DNA from: Sphingomonas bacterium | GTDB taxonomy: Bacteria > Pseudomonadota > Alphaproteobacteria > Sphingomonadales > Sphingomonadaceae | Direction of reading: 5' to 3' | Assembly: GCF_028289855.1 (NCBI RefSeq) | Contig: NZ_JAQGKZ010000089.1 | Span: 1-58,765, forward strand | Length of the DNA: 58,765 bases | Part shown: piece after piece, positions 15,709-24,820 of the stretch | How the letters are laid out: every line of letters begins with the position of its first letter | How positions within the stretch are numbered: the stretch's first letter is position 1 | Translations under genes and position numbers: made by a program | Notes under the pieces: model-generated | What the model was told of the DNA's origin: nothing | The model's input: the letters and a program-made list of their open reading frames with translations, nothing else | The model's database searches: none

Positions 15709-18492
15709 ATGCCCCATCTCTATCTCGTCGACGGCTCCGGCTACATCTTCCGCGCCTATCATGTGCTCCCGAAGCTGACCAACAAGCACGACGAGCCGGT
15801 CGGTGCGGTGTACGGCTATACGACGATGCTGTGGAAGCTCGCCGACGAGCTCCACAAGGCCGACGGACCGACCCATCTCGCGGTGGTGCTCGACAAGTCC
15901 GAGCACACGTTCCGCAACGAAATGTACGATCAGTACAAGGCGCAGCGCCCGCCCGCGCCCGAGGATCTCGTCCCGCAATTCCCGATGATTCGCGACGCGA
16001 CACGTGCCTTTTCGCTGCCGTGCATCGAGGAAGCGGGGTGGGAGGCGGACGATTTGATCGCGTCCTATGCCAAGGCCGCGCTGGCGCAGGGCTGGTCGGT
16101 GACGATCATCAGCTCGGACAAGGATTTGATGCAACTCCTGACCGAGCCGAGCATCGATATGCTCGATACGATGCGCGACAAGCGTTTCGGCCCCGCCGAG
16201 GTGATGGAGAAGTTCGGCGTCGGGCCGGAGCGGCTCGGAGACGTGCTCGGGCTGATGGGCGACAGCGTCGACAATGTGCCGGGCGTGCCCGGGGTGGGGC
16301 CGAAGACCGCGGCCAAGCTGATCAACGAATATGGCGACATCGAAGCCGTGCTCGCCGCCGCGCCGACGATGAAGCCGGGTAAATTGCGCGACAATCTGAT
16401 CGAGCATGCCGACATGGCGCGCCTCAGCCGCAGGCTGGTCGAACTGGCGTGCGACGTGCCGCTGCCGCAACCGCTCGAGGAGTTCGAGCTTCAGGGTATT
16501 CCCGATGCGCCGCTCAGGGCGTTCCTCGAGCATCACGGGTTCAAGACGTTGCTCGCCAAGCTCGGGCAAGTCGCCGATGCGCCCTTGGCCGAACCGGCGC
16601 CCGGGCTCCCCGGCGTTCCGGAAGAGGAAGACCCGCCCTGCGATCATGATGCCTACGAAACGGTGGTCGACGAGGCCGCGCTCGATCGCTGGATTCAAGT
16701 CGCTCGGCATCAGGGCTGGGTAGCGATCGATACCGAGACGACGGGTGTCGATGCGACGCGCGCCGAACTGGTCGGGGTCAGCATGGCGCTCCACGCCAAC
16801 CTCGCTTGCTACATCCCGCTGGCGCATGGCGGCACCGACATGTTTGCGGAGAAGCCGGTTCAACTCGACAAGACTGTGGCGCTGGCCAAGCTCAAACCGC
16901 TGTTCGAAGACCCGGCGGTGCTCAAGATCGGCCACAACATCAAATACGATTTGATCGTGCTCGCGCGCGCCGGAGAAAGTGTGGGGGGGATCGAGGTCGC
17001 GCCATACGATGACACGATCGTGATGAGCTTCGATCTCGACGCCGGGCTCCACGGTCACGGCATGGACGAGCTCGCCGCGACGCACCTGTCGCACAGCTGC
17101 ATCGCGTTCAAGGACGTGGTGGGGACAGGCAAGAAGCAGCTCGGGTTCGCCGAAATCGATTTGAAGACCGCGACCCGCTACGCCGCCGAGGATGCCGACG
17201 TGACGCTTCGGCTGTGGCGCCGGTTCACGCCGCGATTGCCCGCCGAACAAGTCACGCGCGTCTACGAAATGGTCGACCGCCCGCTCCCCGCCGTCATCGG
17301 CCGGATGGAGCGGCACGGGATCAAGGTCGATCAGGGCAAGCTTCATCAGCTCTCGACCGATTTCGCATACCAGATCGCCGCGCTGGAGGAGGAAATCCAC
17401 GGCATCGCCGGGTTCAAGTTCACCATCGGCAGCCCCAAGCAATTGGGCGACGTGCTGTTCGACAAGATGGGGATCAAGGGCGGGCGCAAGGGCAAGTCGG
17501 GGGTCTATTCGACCGACGTCAACGAGCTCGAACGGATTGCCGCCGACAAGGATTCGCCGGGCCGCGAGATGGTAGTGAAGGTGCTCGACTGGCGCCAGCT
17601 ATCGAAGCTCAAGTCGACCTATACCGACGCGCTGCAGGAACAGATCAACCCCGCGACCGGCCGCGTCCACACCAGCTACGGCCTGACCGGCGCGCAGACC
17701 GGCCGGCTGTCGTCGACCGACCCCAACCTCCAGAACATTCCGATCCGCACCGAGACCGGCCGCCAGATCCGCGACGCGTTCGTCGCCGAACCGGGCAACG
17801 TCATCCTCGCCGCCGATTACTCGCAGATCGAACTGCGCCTCGCCGCGCACATGGCCGACGTCCCCGCGCTCAAGGACGCGTTCGCGCGCGGCGACGACAT
17901 CCACAGCCTGACCGCGCAGGAATTGTTCGGGGAGGTCAACCGCGACACGCGCGGGCGCGCCAAGACGATCAACTTCGCGATCCTCTACGGCATTTCGCGC
18001 TGGGGGCTGGCCGGCCGGCTCGATGTGTCGTCGGATGAAGCGCAGGCGATGATCGACCGCTATTTCGAACGCTTCCCCGGCATCAGCCGCTATATCGCCG
18101 ACACGACCAACAGCGCGCGTGAGCTTGGCTACACCACAACGTTGTTCGGGCGGAAGACGCACTTTCCGCGGCTCAAATCGAGCGTCCAGCACGAACGCCA
18201 GGGCGCCGAGCGCGCCGCGATCAACGCGCCGATCCAGGGCACGAGCGCCGACATCATCAAGCGCGCGATGGCGCGGATGGAGCCGGCGCTGGCGGCGGCG
18301 GGACTGACCGGCACGCGCATGCTGCTCCAGGTCCATGACGAATTGGTATTCGAAGTGCCCGAAAGCGAGGTCGAAGCGGCCAAGCCGGTGATCGAACGCG
18401 TCATGGCCACGGCGGCCGAACCCGCGGTCAAGCTCGACGTGCCGCTTGCGATCGAAATCGGCACCGGACCGAGCTGGGGCGCGGCACACTAA
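15709..18492 (+). CDS. polA: DNA polymerase I
   Basis: The 927-residue enzyme acts in Okazaki fragment maturation and repair. The N-terminal 5'-3' exonuclease (residues 1 to about 290) starts MPHLYLVDGSGYIFRAYH and includes the GDSVDNVPGVPGVGPKTA helix-hairpin-helix. The 3'-5' proofreading domain appears intact, with the DTETTG acidic motif at Asp341/Glu343 and a later YAAEDADVT. The polymerase domain carries motif A DYSQIELRLAAH (Asp703), the O-helix RGRAKTINFAILYGIS, and motif C QVHDELVFEV (Asp877). The start at 15709 matches the family; open sequence further upstream is part of the palindromic repeat. Confidence 0.97.
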   Translation: MPHLYLVDGSGYIFRAYHVLPKLTNKHDEPVGAVYGYTTMLWKLADELHKADGPTHLAVVLDKSEHTFRNEMYDQYKAQRPPAPEDLVPQFPMIRDATRAFSLPCIEEAGWEADDLIASYAKAALAQGWSVTIISSDKDLMQLLTEPSIDMLDTMRDKRFGPAEVMEKFGVGPERLGDVLGLMGDSVDNVPGVPGVGPKTAAKLINEYGDIEAVLAAAPTMKPGKLRDNLIEHADMARLSRRLVELACDVPLPQPLEEFELQGIPDAPLRAFLEHHGFKTLLAKLGQVADAPLAEPAPGLPGVPEEEDPPCDHDAYETVVDEAALDRWIQVARHQGWVAIDTETTGVDATRAELVGVSMALHANLACYIPLAHGGTDMFAEKPVQLDKTVALAKLKPLFEDPAVLKIGHNIKYDLIVLARAGESVGGIEVAPYDDTIVMSFDLDAGLHGHGMDELAATHLSHSCIAFKDVVGTGKKQLGFAEIDLKTATRYAAEDADVTLRLWRRFTPRLPAEQVTRVYEMVDRPLPAVIGRMERHGIKVDQGKLHQLSTDFAYQIAALEEEIHGIAGFKFTIGSPKQLGDVLFDKMGIKGGRKGKSGVYSTDVNELERIAADKDSPGREMVVKVLDWRQLSKLKSTYTDALQEQINPATGRVHTSYGLTGAQTGRLSSTDPNLQNIPIRTETGRQIRDAFVAEPGNVILAADYSQIELRLAAHMADVPALKDAFARGDDIHSLTAQELFGEVNRDTRGRAKTINFAILYGISRWGLAGRLDVSSDEAQAMIDRYFERFPGISRYIADTTNSARELGYTTTLFGRKTHFPRLKSSVQHERQGAERAAINAPIQGTSADIIKRAMARMEPALAAAGLTGTRMLLQVHDELVFEVPESEVEAAKPVIERVMATAAEPAVKLDVPLAIEIGTGPSWGAAH

Positions 18493-18520
18493 CTTGCACC
18501 ACTCTACATCCCCTTTTCTC

Positions 18521-18611
18521 CGTCACCCTGAACTTGTTTCAGGGTCCATCGCGTTCCACACACGGCAGTGGTGGGTAGAGGGGTGGATGCTGAAACAAGT
18601 TCAGCATGACG
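18521..18611. repeat. Paired-hairpin repeat, type A, copy 1
   Basis: The element begins CGTCACCCTGAACTTGTTTC and ends with GCTGAAACAAGTTCAGCATGACG, so the two ends are inverted copies of each other around a centre of about 35 bases. Each arm can itself fold (CCTGAA-CTTGT-TTCAGG). This is the layout of a REP pair (BIME-like). It lies between polA and the flippase gene. Further copies with the same CGTCA/TGACG ends are at 22165, 31444, 47891, 52154 and 58409. Confidence 0.85.
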
Positions 18612-18633
18612 GGTGGTTGTGGGGCACGCGCGC

Positions 18634-20199
18634 GTGAGCAACCGCACGACCTCGGGCGCCGCCTCCCCCGACGATATGGGCACGCTCGCCAAGGGCGGAC
18701 GGACCAATATCGGCGGGTTCGCGATCCGGCTGGTGTCGCGGATGCCGTTCCTGTTCGCGGCGGGGCGGCTCTACGGTCCAGACGCGGTCGGGCGCTACGC
18801 AATCGCGGTCGTGGTGATCGAGTTCGGTGCGCTGATTGCGACGCTCGGCCTCAAGCGCGGGCTCGCGCTGGCGCTGGCCAAGGGCAAGGACGAGGCCTGT
18901 ACGGTGTGGGACGCGATGTTGCTGGCGACATTGGTGTCGCTGGCGGCGGGCGGGCTGCTCTTCGCGCTGCCCGAGCTCATGTACCCCGACGGCGTCGTCA
19001 CGCGCTTCGATCCGTGGTTCGCCTGGACGATCCTGCCGATCGCCTTGTCCGATGTGGCGGTGGCGGCGCTGTCGTATCGCCGCAACTTCCGAGCGGCGGT
19101 GACGGCGCGCGCGATCATCGAGCCGTGGACGATCTCGATCGCGGTGCTGGCTTATTATTATGTCGCGCGCGCCGAAGGGCTGACGCTCGCCTATATGACC
19201 GCGCTGGTCGCGGCGATGGTCGCCTCGGTCGTGCCGATGGCGCGCGAATTCGGCTGGCCGCGCGGCTGGCGCCCGCATCCCGGGCGCGTCGCGGCGATGG
19301 CGCGGCTCAACGCACCGCTGGCCGGTGCAGAGACGATCGAATGGGGCACGCGCAACGTCGATCGCTTCATCCTGGGGATGGTGTTCGAGCCCAAGATCGT
19401 CGGCATCTATTATATGGCGCAGCAAATCTCGTCGGTGCCGCAGAAGCTGAAATCGAGCTTCGATCCGATCCTGGGGCCGGTGATCACGCAGAGCCTCGCC
19501 AAGAACGACCGCGCCGCGATCGCGCAGCAAGTGCGCCAGGTCGGGTTCTGGATCATGTCGTTCCAGGCGATCGCCGCGCTGATGGGGTCGATCCCGGGCG
19601 AAGCGGTGATGGGGCTGATCGGTCCGCAATTCGTGGCCGGCACCGCGGCGTTGGGATTCCTCCTGTGGGGAGAGGTACTGGCGACGCAGGGAGCGGTCAG
19701 CGAGGCGGCTTTGGTGTACATGGCGCGGCACCGCAATCTGGCGATTTCGGTCGGGATGCTGCTGTTCCAGATCGCGCTCAGCTTCGCGCTGATCTTCGCG
19801 ATGCGATGGCTGGATCGATCGGGGTGGATGATCTGGCTGCCTTCGGGTTGGACCAAGCTGAGCTTTCCGCCCAATTACCAGGCGGCGGGACCGGCGGTGG
19901 CGCTGATGCTGTCGCTGACGTTGACCTCGCTGATCAAGGCTGGGGTGTTGCGCCGGATGCTCGGCGCGCCGGTGATGGCGTGGCGCTGGTCGTTCCTCGC
20001 CGCGATCGCGGCGTCGGTGGTGGTCGGCACGCTGTTCACCTTGCTGCCCAAGCGGTTCGAGTGGGTCGAGCTGGTGGTCGGCGAACCGGCGTTGGTCGGC
20101 GCGTTCCTGTTCGTCGTGTGGCGCTGGTCGTTCAAACCCGAGGACCGCACGCTATTCGCGAAATTGCCGGGTGCGGGCGCGGAACCGTTGCCCGCGTAA
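18634..20199 (+). CDS. Polysaccharide flippase / LPS biosynthesis membrane protein
   Basis: This very hydrophobic protein (521 residues from GTG at 18634) has about 12 membrane segments, starting GGFAIRLVSRMPFLFAAGRL, and the general look of the oligosaccharide flippase (Wzx/RfbX, MOP superfamily) family, which moves lipid-linked sugar units across the inner membrane. The ETIEWGTRNVDRFILGMVF segment, in the middle of the chain, is typical. An ATG at 18676 is an alternative start, since the first 14 residues are polar and unconserved in appearance. No glycosyltransferases are adjacent, so the substrate cannot be inferred. It ends at the base next to the convergent ankyrin gene. Confidence 0.82.
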   Translation: MSNRTTSGAASPDDMGTLAKGGRTNIGGFAIRLVSRMPFLFAAGRLYGPDAVGRYAIAVVVIEFGALIATLGLKRGLALALAKGKDEACTVWDAMLLATLVSLAAGGLLFALPELMYPDGVVTRFDPWFAWTILPIALSDVAVAALSYRRNFRAAVTARAIIEPWTISIAVLAYYYVARAEGLTLAYMTALVAAMVASVVPMAREFGWPRGWRPHPGRVAAMARLNAPLAGAETIEWGTRNVDRFILGMVFEPKIVGIYYMAQQISSVPQKLKSSFDPILGPVITQSLAKNDRAAIAQQVRQVGFWIMSFQAIAALMGSIPGEAVMGLIGPQFVAGTAALGFLLWGEVLATQGAVSEAALVYMARHRNLAISVGMLLFQIALSFALIFAMRWLDRSGWMIWLPSGWTKLSFPPNYQAAGPAVALMLSLTLTSLIKAGVLRRMLGAPVMAWRWSFLAAIAASVVVGTLFTLLPKRFEWVELVVGEPALVGAFLFVVWRWSFKPEDRTLFAKLPGAGAEPLPA

Positions 20200-20805
20200 T
20201 TACAGTGTGGGGCCAGAGATTGCGCGCCGCGTTTTGACCGGGACATCGGCGAACAGCTTGGCCATCGACGTGTTGCGCGTGTCCGCATTGGCGTAATCGC
20301 GCGCCGATTTGCCCGCCAGATAATCCTTGCGGTCGGGGTCGGCGCCGGCATCGAGCAGCGCGCGGACCATCTCCTCGTCGCGGCGCAGCACCGCCTTGAT
20401 CAGCGGGGTCTGTCCGCCGTCGCCGGCGATGTTGGGGTTGGCCTTGCCCTTCAACAGGATCGGCACCAGCCCGGCATAGCCATGATCGATCGCGACCATC
20501 AGCGGCGTGTTGCCCTGGCGATCCTTGAGGTTGGGGTTGGCCCCCTTGGCGAGCAGATAGGCGGTGTAGCGCGAATCGTTGCGCTTCGCGACGATGTGCA
20601 GCGCGCTCTCGCCCGAGGTAACGTCCTGTGTGTCGATGATCCGCGTCCCCGGCACGGCGAGGATCTTGTCGACATCCTCGCCCTTGTCGTCGCGCACCGC
20701 CTGGAGGAACGCATAGCCGGGCGAACCCTGGAGCTGCGCTGCGGCGGGGAGCGGGGCGGCGAGGAGCGCAGCGGCGAGTGCGAGACGGAGCAGGGGAGCG
20801 GCCAT
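20200..20805 (-). CDS. Exported ankyrin-repeat protein
   Basis: A 201-residue protein with a signal peptide (MAAPLLRLALAAALLAAPLPAAAQ) followed by four ankyrin-type repeats: SGESALHIVAKRNDSRYTAYLL, KGANPNLKDRQGNTPLMVAI, ANPNIAGDGGQTPLIKAVLR and GADPDRKDYLAGKSARDYA. The repeats probably mediate protein-protein contact in the periplasm; no partner can be named. The gene abuts the convergent flippase gene with no intergenic space and is divergent from the SCO gene (71-base gap, presumably holding both promoters). Confidence 0.88.
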   Translation of the reverse strand: MAAPLLRLALAAALLAAPLPAAAQLQGSPGYAFLQAVRDDKGEDVDKILAVPGTRIIDTQDVTSGESALHIVAKRNDSRYTAYLLAKGANPNLKDRQGNTPLMVAIDHGYAGLVPILLKGKANPNIAGDGGQTPLIKAVLRRDEEMVRALLDAGADPDRKDYLAGKSARDYANADTRNTSMAKLFADVPVKTRRAISGPTL

Positions 20806-20876
20806 GGTTGCGATACCCGTGATGATGTGCGGCGAACTTGCGCGCCCGCCCCTAAACGATCAAGGCTGACGCCGCG

Positions 20877-21458
20877 ATGAATTTCTCCCCAGCTACGATC
20901 GTTTTGGCGCTGGCGCTGGCCGCCTGCTCGCCGACCCCGGCCGCGCCACCACCGCTCGCCGGGGCGAAGATCGGGGGCCCCTTCGCGCTGACCGACCAGG
21001 ATGGCAAGCCCGCCACCGACCGCAGCTTTACGGGCAAATACCGCATCATGTATTTCGGCTATACCTATTGCCCCGACGTGTGCCCGACCACCGCGCAGAC
21101 CATCGGCGCGGCGATGCGGAACCTCGACAAGAGCGATCCGGTGGTCTCGGCCAAGGTCGTGCCCGTGTTCGTCACGGTCGATCCCGAACGCGACACGCCC
21201 GCGGTGATCAAGCAGTTCGTCCGCGCCTTCTACCCGCGCTTCGTCGGACTGACCGGCAGCGTCACGGCGATCAAGACGGTCGCGCGCGAGTACGGCGTGT
21301 TTGCCGCCAAGGACAAGCCGACGCCGAATGGCGGCTATCTGGTCGAACATTCCAACGCCGCCTATCTGATGGATCCCGACAACAAGCCGATCGCGTTGCT
21401 GCCCACCGATCAGGGCGCCGACGCGACCGCCGACGAGATCAAGCGCTGGGTCAAATGA
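20877..21458 (+). CDS. SCO1/SenC-family copper chaperone lipoprotein
   Basis: The 193-residue product carries a lipobox ALAAC with Cys17, then a thioredoxin-like domain. The copper-binding CxxxC is in YCPDVCPTTAQ (Cys65, Cys69) and the third ligand His158 lies in YLVEHSNAAYL, the classic SCO pattern. SCO proteins deliver copper to the CuA centre of cytochrome c oxidase or act as thiol reductases at the outer face of the inner membrane. The stop overlaps the next ATG by 4 bases, so the three genes SCO, YcgN-like and M48 are coupled. Confidence 0.94.
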   Translation: MNFSPATIVLALALAACSPTPAAPPPLAGAKIGGPFALTDQDGKPATDRSFTGKYRIMYFGYTYCPDVCPTTAQTIGAAMRNLDKSDPVVSAKVVPVFVTVDPERDTPAVIKQFVRAFYPRFVGLTGSVTAIKTVAREYGVFAAKDKPTPNGGYLVEHSNAAYLMDPDNKPIALLPTDQGADATADEIKRWVK

Positions 21459-21892
21459 CCACCGACCGATTCTGGGAAACCAAGACCTTGGCCGAGCTCG
21501 ACCGCGGCCAGTGGGAGGCGTTGTGCGACGGCTGCGGCAAATGCTGCCTGCACAAGTTGGAGGACGACCAGACCGGTGAGCTGTATCCGACCAACGTCGC
21601 GTGCAAGTTGCTCGATCGCCGCACTGCGCAGTGCAAGGATTACAAGAACCGGCGCACCTATGTGCCCGATTGCGTCCGGCTGGATGCCGTCAACGCCTTT
21701 ACCACCGACTGGCTGCCCTCGACGTGCGCGTACCGGTTGCGCGCCAATGGCGAAAAGCTGCCCGACTGGCATTATCTGGTGAGCGGCGACCGTGAGGCGG
21801 TGCACCGCGCGGGTGAATCGACGCGCGGCTGGACGGTCAGCGAGGACGATGCGGGGGAGCTCGAATTCCACCTGGTCGATCGCACGCTGTGA
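21455..21892 (+). CDS. YcgN-type cysteine-cluster protein (UPF0260)
   Basis: Starting at the ATG that overlaps the SCO stop, this 145-residue protein reads MTTDRFWETKTLAELDRGQW, then ALCDGCGKCCLHKLEDD, VACKLLDRRTAQCKDYKNR and VPDCVRL, followed by STCAYRL. The cluster of cysteines is that of the YcgN/YkgJ family, thought to bind an iron-sulfur or zinc centre, but the function is not established. The longer reading upstream is out of frame with SCO and has no support. The stop overlaps the GTG start of the M48 gene (GTGA). Confidence 0.93.
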   Translation: MTTDRFWETKTLAELDRGQWEALCDGCGKCCLHKLEDDQTGELYPTNVACKLLDRRTAQCKDYKNRRTYVPDCVRLDAVNAFTTDWLPSTCAYRLRANGEKLPDWHYLVSGDREAVHRAGESTRGWTVSEDDAGELEFHLVDRTL

Positions 21893-22653
21893 GCCTCGAT
21901 ATCGACATCGTGCGCAACGCGCGGTCGCGGCGGATGCGGTTGTCGGTCGATGCGGCAAGCGGGCGTGTGCGGCTGACGTTGCCGCCGCGCGCGTCGTTGA
22001 AGCGCGCGATGGCGTGGGCCGACGAGCAACGCGGCTGGATCGAGGCGCAGCGCGTGCGGCTGCCCCAAGCGCGACCGTTCGCGCCGGGGGCGGTGATTCC
22101 GGTCGAGGGCGGGGATACGCTTATCGATTGGGACGAAGCGCGATCCAGAACGATCACCCTGGTTCGTCATGCCGGACTTGATCCGGCATCCATGTCCCAC
22201 CCGAGCAACGAGCATACCGTTTCCCGGACATGGACCCCGGATCAAGTCCGGGGTGACGACAGGTTGGTCTGTGGCGGCCCGCTCGAAGGCCTCCCCCGCC
22301 GCATCGAATCCTGGCTGAAGCGCCGCGCGCTGGCCGTCCTGTCCGACGAAACCGCCGAATACGCTGCCAAGGCCGGCGTCACCATCACCCGTGTCTCGGT
22401 CGCCGACGCCAAGGCGCGCTGGGGAAGCTGCGCCTCCAGCGGCGCGATCCGCTATAACTGGCGGCTGATCTGCGCGCCGCCGCATGTCCGCCGCGCGACC
22501 GTTGCGCACGAAGTCGCACACCGGCTCCACATGAACCACTCGCCCGCTTTCTATGCGGCGTTGCGCGAATTGTACGGCGCCGATCCGGCGCCAGCGCGCG
22601 CATGGCTGCGGCGCCACGGCGCAGAGCTTCACTGGCTGGGGCGGCGTTCCTGA
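21889..22653 (+). CDS. M48/SprT-like (YgjP-type, DUF45) zinc metallopeptidase with an in-frame repeat insert
   Basis: The GTG-initiated 254-residue protein has the metal motif HEVAH at His207-His211 and a third ligand in MNHSPAFY (His217), typical of the YgjP/SprT-like metal-dependent hydrolases. Upstream, SVADAKARWGSCASSGAIRYNWRLI is the conserved family block. Residues about 92-124 (RHAGLDPASMSHPSNEHTVS and following) are the translation of a type B palindromic repeat at 22165-22258, which keeps the frame and sits between two predicted strands of the N-terminal region. The last 25 bases overlap the convergent PBP gene. Physiological substrates of the family are not known. Confidence 0.88.
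   Translation: MSLDIDIVRNARSRRMRLSVDAASGRVRLTLPPRASLKRAMAWADEQRGWIEAQRVRLPQARPFAPGAVIPVEGGDTLIDWDEARSRTITLVRHAGLDPASMSHPSNEHTVSRTWTPDQVRGDDRLVCGGPLEGLPRRIESWLKRRALAVLSDETAEYAAKAGVTITRVSVADAKARWGSCASSGAIRYNWRLICAPPHVRRATVAHEVAHRLHMNHSPAFYAALRELYGADPAPARAWLRRHGAELHWLGRRS
22165..22258. repeat. Paired-hairpin repeat, type B, inside a coding gene
   Basis: Left arm CGTCATGCCGGACTTGATCC and right arm GGATCAAGTCCGGGGTGACG are inverted copies around a centre of about 35 bases, with CCGGA-CTTGA-TCCGG forming a smaller hairpin in each arm. The element ends in CGTCA/TGACG like the other copies in the window. It lies entirely inside the M48 peptidase gene and adds about 32 codons without a stop or frameshift. 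Confidence 0.85.
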
Positions 22654-24773
22654 ACGTCGCGCGGACGGTCGGCCGGGGCTGAGCGGTCGGGCGGCGGGGT
22701 GCGCGGCGGTGCCTTGCCGTTACCGGTATCCCCGCCGGTCACGCGGTCGAGCCATTTCTTGTCGAGCCGGTCGCTCTGCTTGGGCGGCCCATCGGGCGCG
22801 GTCTGCGGCGCGTCGTTCTCGGAACTTGGCGGTAAGCCGGCGTCGCCGCCACCCGTTGGCGGCTCGTCGGGGGCGATCTGATCCGGGGGTATCGGATTGC
22901 CGTCGGGATCGACGAACACGCCGTTGTCGGGCGCGCCGAACCCTTCCTCATTATCGAGCGCGAGATCGGGCAAGGTCACCGCGGTGTCGAATTGCTCGAC
23001 CGGGCGGCCCGCCGTGGCGATCTTCATGAACGCGGCGAAGGCGCGCGCTGGTGCGGTGCCGCCCTGAAGCCCCGGCACGACCTTGGCGTCGTCGCGGCCC
23101 ATCCACACGCCAGTGGTCAGCCCCGACGAGAAGCCGATGAACCAGCCGTCCTTGTTCGACGTGGTCGTCCCGGTCTTGCCCGCGACCGGCCGGCCGATCT
23201 GCGCGGCGCGGCCGGTGCCGGTGTTGACCGCGGTCTGGAGCAAATCGGTCATTTCCTGCGCGACGTACGGCGCGACCAGCACATGGCTGCGGTCGACTTC
23301 GTGCGTGTAGATCGTCTCGCCCATCGAAGTGACCTTGGTGATGCCGTACGGGGTGACGGCAACACCCTTGTTGGCGACCGATGCGAAGGCGCGAGTCATG
23401 TCGATCACGCGGACGTCGTTCGATCCCAGCACCATCGATGGGACAACCTGGATCGGGGTCGAGATGCCGAAGCGTCGCGCCATGTCGGCGACGGTCGAGA
23501 AACCGACTTCCTCGCCCAGTTTCGCCGCGACGGTGTTGACCGAATAGGCAAACGCGGTGCGCAGATCCATCGCGCCGGCATTGCGGCCCGACGAGTTGCG
23601 CGGGCTCCAGCCCTGGATCGTCACCGGCTCGTCGACGACCTGATCGCTCGGCCGCTTGCCGGCCTCGAGCGCGGCCAGATAGACGAACAATTTGAACGAC
23701 GATCCCGGCTGGCGGAGCGCGGTGATCGAGCGGTTGTAGTTCGACGTGACGTAATCCTTGCCGCCGACCATCGCGCGGACGGCGCCGTCGCGGTCGAGGC
23801 TGATCAGCGCGCCCTGCGCGTTGCCCGGCGCGTTGGCGCGGATCGCATTGTCGCCCGCCGCCTGCATCTTGATGTCGATCGTCGTCCACACTTCGAGCGG
23901 GCGGCTCGGCTCGTCGATCAGATTCTCGAGCTGGGGCAGCGCCCAGTCGGTGAAATAGCGCACGCTGTTCTGGTTCGGCTCGGGTGCGAGCTTGACCGCC
24001 TTGGGATTGGCGGCCGCCGCTTCCGCAGCGGTGATCTTGCCGGTTTCCTTCATCAGCCCGATCACCACCCCGGCGCGGCCGACCGCGGCCTCGGCGTCGG
24101 CGGTCGGCGAATAATGCGACGGTGCCTTGACCAGCCCGGCGATGATCGCGGCTTCGTCCAGCGTCAGGTGATCGGCGCCATGGCCGAAGAATTTGCGGCT
24201 CGCGGCGTCGATCCCGTACGCGCCGCCGCCGAAATAGACCTTGTTGAGGTACAGTTCGAGCACCTGGTCCTTGGTAAACTTGCGCTCCATTGCCAGCGCC
24301 AGGATACCCTCGCGGAACTTGCGGCCGAACTGCTTGGTCGACGACAGAAAGATGTTCCGCGCGAGCTGCTGGGTGATGGTCGACCCCCCCTGCGTCCAAT
24401 GCCCTTCCTTGAGTCGCACCTCGAACGATCGCGCGACGCCGATCGGGTCGACACCCCAATGGCTGCGGAAGCGGCGATCCTCGACCGCGACCATCGCGTC
24501 CTTCATGACTTGCGGAATCTGGTCGTAGGTCAGCCACTCGCCGTAGCTCGGCCCGAGATTGACGATCGGCGTGCCGTCGGCGGCGAGCACGCGGATCATC
24601 TGGCCGTTGGGCGAGGATTTGAGCTCGTCGAAGCTGGGGAGTTGCCCGCGGGTCACATAGACGGCGATGACCAGCGCCAGAAACGCCAGAACGAAGGCGA
24701 TGCCGGTAACGCGCAGCGCCAGCACGAGCCAGCGCCGCCATTTGGGTACGATACGAGTGGAAGCGCGCGCCAC
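22629..24773 (-). CDS. Penicillin-binding protein 1A family, transglycosylase/transpeptidase
   Basis: A bifunctional class A PBP of 714 residues that polymerises and crosslinks peptidoglycan. A membrane anchor (LVLALRVTGIAFVLAFLALV) is at about 17-40. The glycosyltransferase domain includes the catalytic glutamate in AVEDRRFRSHWGVD (Glu98) and GGSTITQQLARN. The transpeptidase domain has SSFK (Ser358), the SVN motif in YSVNTVAAKL and the KTG motif in AGKTGTTTSNKDG. A Pro/Asp/Gly-rich tail of about 90 residues, likely disordered, ends the protein. The 3' end overlaps the convergent M48 gene by 25 bases. Confidence 0.94.
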   Translation of the reverse strand: MARASTRIVPKWRRWLVLALRVTGIAFVLAFLALVIAVYVTRGQLPSFDELKSSPNGQMIRVLAADGTPIVNLGPSYGEWLTYDQIPQVMKDAMVAVEDRRFRSHWGVDPIGVARSFEVRLKEGHWTQGGSTITQQLARNIFLSSTKQFGRKFREGILALAMERKFTKDQVLELYLNKVYFGGGAYGIDAASRKFFGHGADHLTLDEAAIIAGLVKAPSHYSPTADAEAAVGRAGVVIGLMKETGKITAAEAAAANPKAVKLAPEPNQNSVRYFTDWALPQLENLIDEPSRPLEVWTTIDIKMQAAGDNAIRANAPGNAQGALISLDRDGAVRAMVGGKDYVTSNYNRSITALRQPGSSFKLFVYLAALEAGKRPSDQVVDEPVTIQGWSPRNSSGRNAGAMDLRTAFAYSVNTVAAKLGEEVGFSTVADMARRFGISTPIQVVPSMVLGSNDVRVIDMTRAFASVANKGVAVTPYGITKVTSMGETIYTHEVDRSHVLVAPYVAQEMTDLLQTAVNTGTGRAAQIGRPVAGKTGTTTSNKDGWFIGFSSGLTTGVWMGRDDAKVVPGLQGGTAPARAFAAFMKIATAGRPVEQFDTAVTLPDLALDNEEGFGAPDNGVFVDPDGNPIPPDQIAPDEPPTGGGDAGLPPSSENDAPQTAPDGPPKQSDRLDKKWLDRVTGGDTGNGKAPPRTPPPDRSAPADRPRDVQERRPSQ

Positions 24774-24820
24774 GGAAGCGGCGATACCGGGTTAGCGGAC
24801 TCTCGACAAGCCGGGGTTAA

